Of a stretch of 64,000 nucleotides of DNA, positions 56,273 to 64,000 are shown piece after piece. The stretch spans positions 5,043,606 to 5,107,605 of the forward strand of contig NC_063181.1 in assembly GCF_023159225.1 (NCBI RefSeq). Reading direction: 5' to 3'. Source of the stretch: Perognathus longimembris pacificus. Its lineage: Eukaryota > Chordata > Mammalia > Rodentia > Heteromyidae. Within the stretch, counting starts at the first letter, position 1. Every line of letters begins with the position of its first letter. The notes under the pieces are model-generated. The model did not search any database. It saw only the letters and a list, made by a program, of their open reading frames with translations, and had not been told where the DNA came from. A program made the position numbers and the translations under genes.

Positions 56273-56389
56273 AACAAAAACAAAAAACTAATAAAAAACT
56301 TTGGTACAATTAAAGAGGCAGTCAAAAGTCTAATCCCAGAGATGGGCTGTACTGAACTGAGACCAGAGACTTCTAATCTTCCAGACTAG

Positions 56390-56632
56390 AACCCGGGGCC
56401 TTCACCCGTTAGGCAAGCACTTTACCACTTGAACCACGCCTCTAGCCTCTTTCTTGCCCTTGGTTATTTTTGAGGTAGAGTTTCACCATACGCCTACCCC
56501 AGCCTGCACTTCAGTTCTTCCACCTGTACCTTGGCTCCTGGTGATGGGAAAAACACCACCACTCCTAGCTGCCTTTTTTGCTTTCTTGCCAGTCCTGGGG
56601 CTTGAACCCGAGGCCTAAGCACTGCCCCTCGT
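56390..56632 (-). mobile_element. Old reverse SINE composite plus Geo fragment
   Basis: An ID-like AGGCAAGCACTTTACCACT is followed by a B1-like stretch, then a Geo end CTTGCCAGTCCTGGGGCTTG cut off at 56632. Confidence 0.6.
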
Positions 56633-56949
56633 AAGGTTCTCTGGCAGAGAAACGCACCACATGGTTCAAACAGTGCAGTTTCCTGGGGAGAGGGCGAGCT
56701 GTGGAGCTGTGGGCGAGATGGAGGTATGGGAGACAGAGGGAAGAGGAGGAAGTGAAGAGGAAGGTGGGAGGCGGGACCACAGCTGATCAGAAGTGACCTC
56801 AGAGCCTGGGGAGGCTCTCACTTTCCAAGGGAGGTGTGGCCAGGGGGGTCCAGGATGTGACCTCAGAGCCTGGGGTCTTTTGCTGACTCAGGCAGGTAGG
56901 GAAGGGGGAGGGGCCACTGTCGGGGCAGACTTAACATCCCACAGCTGCT

Positions 56950-57086
56950 TGCTCAAGGCTAGCCCTCTACCACTCGAGCCACAGCGCCACTTCCGGCCTT
57001 TTCTGTGTATGTAGTGCTGAGGAATCAAACTCGGGGCTTCGTGCATGCTAGGCAAGCACTCTGCCACGAAGCCACATTCCCAGCCC
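56950..57086 (-). mobile_element. IDL-Geo SINE, reverse, truncated
   Basis: The head and the first half of the second monomer are present (GCTCAAGGCTAGCCC to ACATTCCCAGCCCC). The tail end is missing. Confidence 0.85.
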
Positions 57087-58171
57087 CACTCCCAGCTATT
57101 GTTGGGATGGAGCCTGGCAAATTTGTCACCTGGCTGGCCAGGAATGGCGACCCCTGTAGCTGGGATTACAGCCATTATAGGTTTTAATCACGCCATAAAA
57201 TACTATTTTGCATATAAACATTTAATTGCTAGGATTCCAGGCCTTTGAACGTGTTTTATCCACATCTCTCTCATTAAGAACAAATGCTATTTTTAAATAT
57301 ATGTAAGTAGTAGAGGCCACTGAGGGGAAAAAAAATGGAGACAATTCTTTAATCGACTGCAAGCAAAAAGTAACTTAATCTCTATGTACACAATAAAAAT
57401 CCTGGGTCAGTAAAACAATCACCTAAAATAAATCTGCTAGCGTTTCTCAGATCATCCATTACAATTTTGTAATCTAGTAACTACGGTGCTCACACACACT
57501 TTGAAAATAAGCTTTTCTGTTCAATCCTTCCTAATCACTAAGTAGTACCTCTAATAACTTGATCAACATAACAAAAGTTTCAGACCACCAGCACTTTGGA
57601 GATAGTCTTTCTTTTTCTAACTTATCTCTTAATTGGAGGCCTGGCTTTAGGGGAGGAGGAGCAAAAATGGAGAAATTTCAGAAATGTCTAATTGCAGGAT
57701 CAGTCTACATTTCCTAAGGGCCAGTTTCTTAATTGCAGGTTTGTAAACCTAAGAACCTGTACTCAGGAGGAAAGATAACTGTCACCTAACAGTGCTGTCG
57801 CTCACCCTTGCTCTAAATGATTCTGCGTGTTGGAGGCTTGCTGTTGCTTAATGCCTGCGAGCCAAATCTGGCAGGTGACCTAAGGGCAGGAAAGGAAATG
57901 CGACAGAAACCACATAGGCCCACAAATCCAAAAACATTTACTCTGTGGCCCTTTACAGGCAAATATGTGTCATTCCCTCCTCAGGTACTATTTTACAACA
58001 CTTGTAATGCTTGATTCTAGTAAAAATTACAGGTAGAAATACTCATGTAACAGGTCCCAACAGACCCAACTCCCTACATACAACTCTAAAACTCCAAACT
58101 CCAGATTGGACATAAGGAAATTAGAAGAGTAATGTAGAAAGAATACAGGATAATTAACCATATACTCATGC

Positions 58172-58209
58172 ACATGCGCGCGCGCACGCACACACACACA
58201 CACACACAC
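58172..58209. repeat. (CG)n-(CA)n compound microsatellite
   Basis: ATGCGCGCGCGCACG followed by a CA run to 58209. It is a second alternating purine-pyrimidine tract, here in the INTS9-EXTL3 intergenic interval. Confidence 0.9.
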
Positions 58210-58489
58210 TCTGCAGGCGGCCAAGCATGAAAGGAAAAAACAGCCCAGCTGAAGGGAATGATGACTAGAGGAAATGGCAGGTGCGTTTCCCGCGTGTTTC
58301 CATCTCGTGGAGACCACAGTGCGTTGTGGGGCTGCTGGAGCTTCTGGAAACGGTTTTACCAGCTTTCATTACCAGAGGTTGCAGCTCAAGGCAGCCAGGG
58401 CTGCTGGAAGTGAGGGGAAGATCCCAGAAGGGAGTCACAGAGCAGAGGCCCAAATCCCACACACAAACTGCAGATCTGTACAGCCAGCC

Positions 58490-58824
58490 TGTTAGGTCGA
58501 CCCCGGGAGGGCTCCATGCAGACACCCCCACCAGTTTAATTCTGCGCCCAGGACCTGCGTTACCTAGGTAACTGGCACACCTGGAGGCGGCTACCTCTGC
58601 CTTCTCTGAGCTCACATCTAATCCACCTGGCCATACCTCCCGCCTTTCCCTATAGAACCTGGTTAACACCAGCCCCCCATCTTTCATTTCTCTTTCCTTT
58701 TCTCGCTTTTTCCCTTCTCTCCCTTCTGTCTTCCCACACCCCCATCTTGTATGGGCTGGCAGTTTGCTTTCCCCCCAATAAACTCCTTTCTGCCTCAACC
58801 ATGTGACGGGTTTCCTTTCTGACA
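58490..58824 (+). mobile_element. Probable solo LTR of an endogenous retrovirus
   Basis: The segment starts TGTTAGGTCG and ends TTTCTGACA, so it has TG...CA ends. Inside are a TATA-like TATAGAA at 58651, a long pyrimidine-rich stretch, and CCCCAATAAACTCC (AATAAA at 58777) followed by about 40 bases, the usual U3-R-U5 layout. Flanking tetranucleotides AGCC and AACC could be a decayed 4-bp target duplication, as class I elements make. No internal retroviral sequence is present, and I cannot assign a family. Confidence 0.5.
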
Positions 58825-59015
58825 AACCTTACAGTAAGTAAAACTTAGCAACTGTCGCAATGGATTAAAAAAACAACAAGCAGCCGGTAAGAAATGTACA
58901 TAAATAAAGGCTGATAAGGCGAAAGACACCGCACAGAAAGACACACCACATGGACCGCAGGTAGGATAAAATTGGCGTGGCTGTATAATACCAGATAACA
59001 CCCAATTAAAACAGA

Positions 59016-59238
59016 GGGGCTGGGGATATGGCCTAGTGGCAAGAGTGCCTGCCTCATATACATGAGGCCCTGGGTTCGATTCCCCAGCACCACATATACA
59101 GAAAATGGCCAGAAGTGGCACTGTGGCTCAAGTGGCAGAGTGCTAGCCTTGAGCAAAAAGAAGCCAGGGACAGCGCTCAGGCCTTGAGTGAGTCCAAGCC
59201 TCAGGACTGGCAAAAAAAAAAAAAAAAAAAAAAAAAAA
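59016..59238 (+). mobile_element. IDL-Geo SINE, first of a nested pair
   Basis: Full-length with about 28 A in the tail. A small internal duplication GAGTGAGTCC lies near the end. The next SINE starts about 12 bases after its tail. Confidence 0.95.
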
Positions 59239-59249
59239 CAGACTGGGAG

Positions 59250-59459
59250 GGCTGGGGATATGGCCTAGTGGCAAGAGTGCTTGCCTCGTATACATGAGGC
59301 CCTGGGTTCAATTCCCCAACACCACATATACAGAAAATGGGGCCAGAAGTGGCGCTGTGGCTCAAATGGCAGAGTGCCAGCCTTGAGCAAGAATAAGCCA
59401 GGGACAGTGCTCAGACCCTGAGTCCAAGCCCCGGGACTGGCCAAAAAAAAAAGATTAAA
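59250..59459 (+). mobile_element. IDL-Geo SINE, second of a nested pair
   Basis: Flanked by AAAAAACAGACTGGGA (about 59234 and 59459). The duplicated target includes the A tail of the upstream copy, so this one inserted later, into that tail. Confidence 0.95.
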
Positions 59460-59729
59460 AAAACAGACTGGGAAACACGAGGCTAAATAAGAACCAAACC
59501 TGCCCTGGGCCTTCAGTTGTAGACATTCGTACTTTCGTGAAAGGAGGAGCGGCCCGAGGGCAGCGGGTGAGAGAGACACCCTTAACTACATGGGTAGCAC
59601 AGAATTGGAGCCCCCGGCCCGCATGACGCCCCAACCACAGCAGCCCGGCCTGTGGCAGAGGGAATCCTGCCAGCTAGGACGTGTCTGAGCCTCAACCCAT
59701 CCAAAACCATTCTAAAGGCATTTTCTTTT

Positions 59730-59915
59730 GCCATTCCTGGGACTTGAACTGAGGGCCTGTGGGCTCTGTCCCTGGCTTCTTGTGCTCAAGGCTAGCACTC
59801 TGCCACTTGAGCCACAGTGCCACTTCTGGCTTCTGTGTATGTGGTACTGAGGAATCGAACCCAGGGCTTCATGCATGCTAGGTGAGCACTCTACCACTGA
59901 GCCACGTTCCCAGCC
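59730..59915 (-). mobile_element. IDL-Geo SINE, reverse
   Basis: Reverse, moderately diverged full-length copy ending GCCACGTTCCCAGCC. Confidence 0.9.
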
Positions 59916-60339
59916 TAGACGTGTTCCTTGGGTGTGGCGAACACAGTGCGGGCCCGGCCCGTGTTTGCAAGGACGGTGGGAAGGACAGGAGCTTGGCTGG
60001 CAGCTCCTGACTTGCTGGGTCCCCCAGCTGATCAAGGATGAGAAGGAGGGGGACAGGCTGTCAGTGTGACGTGCCCCACTGCAGGGTGGGGCGGGCTCCC
60101 TCTCCCGGCCTTCCCCCCGGGCTTCTGCCACCAGTGGGGGCGCTTGCTGCCTGCCCACTGCTGAGCAAGCACGGCTGGGCTCTGGGGGCTTCGGCTCGCA
60201 GTGACCCCTTCCTGACGGTCAGAAGATGGCGCCCCAAACCAACGGCCACAGCAGCGTCTCCGCCGCTAGGTGTGCGGGCTCCGTCTTCCCAGGCCTCGCT
60301 CCACACACGGACAAAGTGGGCCAGCGTGAGGCCCGTGCC

Positions 60340-61767
60340 ACTGACACCAACCCAACCCACGCGGCTGACACCAACCCAACCCACAGGGGTGACACCAACC
60401 CAACCCACGCGGCTGACACCAACCCAACCCACAGGGGTGACACCAACCCAACCCACTGACACCAACCCAACCCACAGGGCTGACACCAACCCAACCCACG
60501 CGGCTGACACCAACCCAACCCACGTGGCTGACACCAGCCCAACCCACGCGGCTGACACCAACCCAACCCACAGGGGTGACACCAACCCAACCCACGCGGC
60601 TGACACCAACCCAACCCACGCGGCTGACACCAACCCAACCCACGCGGCTGACACCAGCCCAACCCACGCGGCTGACACCAACCCAACCCACTGACACCAA
60701 CCCAACCCACAGGGCTGACACCAACCCAACCCACAGGGGTGACACCAGCCCAACCCACGCGGCTGACACCAACCCAACCCACAGGGGTGACACCAACCCA
60801 ACCCACGCGGCTGACACCAACCCAACCCACGCGGCTGACACCAACCCAACCCACAGGGGTGACACCAACCCAACCCACGCGGCTGACACCAACCCACCCC
60901 ACAGGGCTGACACCAACCCACCCCACAGGGCTGACACCAACCCAACCCACGCGGCTGACACCAACCCAACCCACGCGGCTGACACCAACCCACCCCACAG
61001 GGCTGACACCAACCCAACCCACGCGGCTGACACCAACCCAACCCACGCGGCTGACACCAGCCCAACCCATGCGGCTGACACCAACCCACGCGGCTGACAC
61101 CAACCCAACCCACGCGGCTGACACCAGCCCAACCCATGCGGCTGACACCAACCCACGCGGCTGACACCAACCCAACCCACGCGGCTGACACCAGCCCAAC
61201 CCACGCGGCTGACACCAACCCAACCCACGCGGCTGACACCAACCCAACCCACAGGGCTGACACCAACCCAACCCATGCAGCTGACACCAACCCACAGGGC
61301 TGACACCAACCCAACCCACGCGGCTGACACCAACCCAACCCACGCGGCTGACACCAACCCACGCGGCTGACACCAACCCAACCCACGCGGCTGACACCAA
61401 CCCAACCCACAGGGGTGACACCAGCCCAACCCACGCGGCTGACACCAACCCAACCCACGTGGCTGACACCAGCCCAACCCACGCGGCTGACACCAGCCCA
61501 ACCCACGCGGCTGACACCAACCCACCCCACGCGGCTGACACCAACCCACCCCACAGGGCTGACACCAACCCAACCCACGCGGCTGACACCAACCCAACCC
61601 ACGCGGCTGACACCAACCCACCCCACAGGGCTGACACCAACCCAACCCACAGGGCTGACACCAACCCACCCCACAGGGCTGACACCAACCCAACCCACGC
61701 GGCTGACACCAACCCACCCCACAGGGCTGACACCAACCCAACCCACGCGGCTGACACCAACCCATGC
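60340..61767. repeat. Minisatellite, about 24-bp unit, about 1.4 kb
   Basis: Tandem units of GCTGACACCAACCCAACCCA plus CGCG or CAGG. Full units are 24 bp. Shorter variants of about 19 bp lack either one AACCC or the CGCGG/CAGGG connector. Point variants include GCCCAACCC, CCACCCC, CATGCGG and CACGTGG. I estimate about 60 units. The + strand is C-rich and the - strand carries GGGTTGGGTTGG in nearly every unit. It lies between INTS9 and EXTL3, just past the EXTL3 poly(A) signals. Confidence 0.97.
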
Positions 61768-61940
61768 ACACCTAGGTGCTTCTCAGTGTGGTCCGAATGG
61801 ACAGTGGAAGGCTGCTGGGCCTGGGGACCCGGGGACCCCAGGCTGCGCGGCTGACCGCGGGGTGACCGGGGTCTCCTTCGGGTCACGCCTCGGGCCATGC
61901 TGAGGAAAACACCTCCACACTGCTTGAGTTAAAGTCTCCA

Positions 61941-61957
61941 TTTATTTTTATTTTATT
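61941..61957 (-). terminator. EXTL3: EXTL3 poly(A) signal cluster
   Basis: On the + strand three overlapping TTTATT motifs (61941, 61947, 61952) read as AATAAA on the - strand, within an A-rich stretch after about 1.9 kb of GC-rich sequence. They are followed on the - strand by GGAGACTTTAACTC. The minisatellite starts about 170 nt further downstream. Confidence 0.7.
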
Positions 61958-63309
61958 TTTTTTACAAAAAATCCAATGTCAGACCATTGTGCTCGTGGTT
62001 GGGGGGGGGTTGGGGGTGGGGGCGGTCAGCAGCATCGGGGCGCCTGCGGGTGCGGCCAGGGGCAGCGGCCACCCCAGGAGCACAGCAGGCCACCCGCCCT
62101 CCGCATCAGGGCCTGCAGGCCCGGGGGGCCGCCCGCCCAGCCCAGGGTGCCCCACACTCTCCGCGGGGCTCCCCGGGCCCCCCCGTCCTGCCCGGGCCGC
62201 GGCACCGGCCACGAGCTCCTCACGTGGAAGGACACAGGACACAGTAGCAGCCACGCGGAGGGGTGAGGGGACCCCGCCCGGCCCGCGGTCACGAGCGGAC
62301 GGCGAGCCCGCGCCCTCTGCTGCCCCGGCCGGGGGTCCGGGCCTGACCGGCAGCCCGGGGAGGTGAAGGCCAGGCCAGCCCTGCAGCGGGGGCACCTACG
62401 GCAAACGACACCTGCGGGGAGCCCCGAGGGCACGGGCCACGGGGCGATCGCCCCCCAAGAAATGCAAACACAGCACGACAAGGCCTCGGAGGGCGGACGG
62501 GGCTCGAGGCGCCCGCCCCGCGCTGGAAGCCATTCTCTACTGGGCTCGCGCGAGTGGGCTCGGACACGCGGCCCCGACGCCCTCCGGCTCCCCGGTCCCG
62601 AGGCCCCCTGGTGTCCCCGCTGCGGCCGCCGCCCAGAGGCGCTTCCTTCACGTCAGCCCTGGCACCGAATCCGACAGCAGCAGGAAGGGGACGCGGAGAC
62701 CTGGGTGTGAACGGGGGTGCGAGCGCCCGTCGAGGCCGGATCCGAGCTCCCCGGCGAAGCCCGGCCCGGCCCAGCGCTGGCACGGGCCGCCCACGGGTGA
62801 CACGGAGGCTGGGGGCGGGTGAATTTCACCCAGTGGTTATCTCAAGGCGGCGCCTTGCTGTGGGCTCCCGGCCGGCCGGGGCTCCCGAGGCCGCGCTTCC
62901 CGCACGAGCTGGCGGCCGCGGACCCCAGGCCCTGCCGGCGGGCGCAGCCTCCAAGTCCTCCTGCCGTCCCACCCGGGAGAGAACACTCCAGAAAGCCCAA
63001 GACCCACGGGAGGGCGGCCTCGCTCCCGCCACGTTCTTTGCTGCCTCTTCTCTCTCCAGCGAGGGGAACGGAGCGCAGGAGTGAGTTCTGGGGTTGCCAC
63101 TGCCCAATGGGGGATCTTAAGTCCACGGGACCCAGAGCCCACTGCGGAGCTCACGGCCACGCAGGCCCTGCCCGCGCGCTTCTGGGGGAGGGAACCCTGA
63201 CCATCAACACCGGCGGCGGGGTGGGTCGCGTCTGCCTGTGTGTCTTGTCCACCACATCCGTGCTTTCTGGTTCCTGCGCTCGCTACCCCTCCTCTGGGGA
63301 GGAGGGAGG

Positions 63310-63390
63310 AGGAAGGGGAGGAAGGGGAGGAAGGGGAGGAAGGGGAGGAAGGGGAGGAAGGGGAGGAAGGGGAGGAAGGGGAGGAAGGGG
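63310..63390. repeat. 9-bp tandem repeat AGGAAGGGG, 9 perfect copies
   Basis: Nine identical copies of AGGAAGGGG, preceded by a degenerate GGAGGGAGG stretch. It is pure purine on the + strand, so the EXTL3 transcript would carry CCCCTTCCT repeats. It lies inside the inferred EXTL3 3' UTR. Confidence 0.95.
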
Positions 63391-63499
63391 TGGCAGGTCC
63401 TGAGGCCCCAGCCCAGCCCCACTGAAATACCAGGTGCCCAGCGCCTGACTGGTCCCCTCCCCTGGAGGGAGAGGCAAAATTTCAATCCCCCACCCCCAC

Positions 63500-63548
63500 C
63501 AAATATACGTGTATGTATGAGTGTGTGAGTGTGTGTGTGCGCGCGTGT
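63500..63548. repeat. GT-rich microsatellite in EXTL3 3' UTR
   Basis: Interrupted GTGTATGTATGAGTGTGTG pattern ending in GCGCGCGTG. AC-rich in the EXTL3 transcript. Confidence 0.8.
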
Positions 63549-63837
63549 CTACGCACACATATATAAATAAGCCTCGAATGGCGGATCTGAAACGTCTTTT
63601 TAAACACTCGTTCTTTCTGGCTTGAAACATGGCGCAGCAGCTGTGTCCTCCGTGGGCTCTCTCCACCAGTGCCCTGCGTGGGGCCCCGGCCCTGACCAGG
63701 GCTCCGAGGCCTCAAGATCGAGGCAGCCGCTTCCCGCCCGCTATGCCCACTGCCTCGCCCGGCAGAGGCGGCAGGGGCCCCGGGAGCACCCCCTCCTCTC
63801 CCCCTCCTCTCCCCATCCTCTCCCCGCAGCTTGGGCC

Positions 63838-64000
<163 letters not shown>

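Larger units (their letters stand above)
54736..61919. other. INTS9-EXTL3 intergenic interval
   Basis: 7.2 kb between two convergent genes. It holds four IDL-Geo SINEs, one B1-Geo, an old SINE composite, a probable LTR and the 1.4 kb minisatellite. 54800-56040 is GC-rich with no repeat I can name. 57190-58170 is AT-rich and featureless to me. No tRNA, snRNA or further exon is visible. Confidence 0.8.
61920..63837 (-). other. EXTL3: EXTL3 3' UTR (inferred)
   Basis: From the TAG on the - strand down to the first AATAAA cluster there is no other poly(A) signal, so a UTR of about 1.9 kb is the simplest reading. It is extremely GC- and CpG-rich. It contains a CCCCTCCTCT-like tract just after the stop (63788-63826), a GT/AC-rich microsatellite (about 63500-63548) and a 9-bp tandem repeat (63310-63390). 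ORFs in this interval on both strands are by-products of high GC. Confidence 0.65.

Noticed and set aside
60340..61767. Interstitial telomere repeat
   Set aside because: GGGTTGGGTTGG resembles a telomeric pattern but is not (TTAGGG)n. It recurs only as part of a 24-bp unit.
60061..61903. Open frames of about 500-560 codons on the - strand and up to about 170 on the + strand across the minisatellite
   Set aside because: The units contain no stop in any frame, so several frames are open at once over the same DNA. The products are pure repeats ([12 protein letters not shown]) that flip frame at 19-bp units. No promoter, exon or non-repeat domain is present.
61976..63403. Many long ORFs on both strands in 62.0-63.4 kb
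   Set aside because: Very high GC removes stop codons. The frames overlap on both strands and contain no recognisable domain. The interval is better explained as the EXTL3 3' UTR.

Overview
This window is mammalian nuclear DNA, almost certainly from a rodent of the superfamily Geomyoidea (pocket mice, kangaroo rats, pocket gophers). The evidence is its SINE content. Many copies are a dimer of an ID-like tRNA-Ala head joined to a second monomer; I recall this structure as IDL-Geo, a family described as restricted to Geomyoidea. A second abundant dimer joins a 7SL/B1-like head to the same second monomer. I cannot name the species.

The main gene is INTS9, Integrator complex subunit 9, on the + strand. 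Sixteen exons (numbered 2 to 17 here) run from 14728 to a TGA at 54230-54232. All fifteen introns lying wholly inside the window have GT-AG ends and compatible phases. Joined, the exons code for 654 residues, starting at what should be residue 4 of a protein of about 657. Only exon 1 (5' UTR and about three codons) is missing, and it should lie upstream of base 1. A poly(A) signal at 54708-54713 closes the gene. The last 53 codons of a second gene, EXTL3 (exostosin-like 3), lie on the - strand at 63838-64000. Its roughly 1.9 kb 3' UTR ends at AATAAA motifs near 61941-61957. The two genes are convergent, which matches the order I recall in other mammals (EXTL3 - INTS9 - HMBOX1).

Region by region: 1-14.7 kb is the 3' part of INTS9 intron 1, AT-rich and full of SINEs, L1 fragments and microsatellites. 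From 14.7 to 46.2 kb are exons 2-12 separated by large AT-rich introns; intron 8 holds a 60-bp-period minisatellite. From 47.3 to 54.2 kb are exons 13-17 in strongly GC-rich DNA, with a truncated beta-tubulin processed pseudogene in intron 14. From 54.7 to 61.9 kb is the intergenic interval: young SINEs, a probable solo LTR, and a 1.4 kb minisatellite of about 24-bp units just past the EXTL3 poly(A) site. From 61.9 kb to the end is the GC-rich 3' end of EXTL3.

Nothing looks like a prokaryotic-style system, CRISPR array or new gene cluster. The most notable signals are the abrupt rise in GC at synonymous sites inside INTS9 between exons 12 and 13, the G-rich minisatellite beside the EXTL3 poly(A) site, pol III promoter-like boxes in the second SINE monomer, several nested or rearranged retroelements, and one unidentified antisense ORF in intron 2. 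The two genes are not in one pathway: INTS9 belongs to the nuclear Integrator RNA-cleavage module and EXTL3 to heparan sulfate synthesis in the Golgi/ER.
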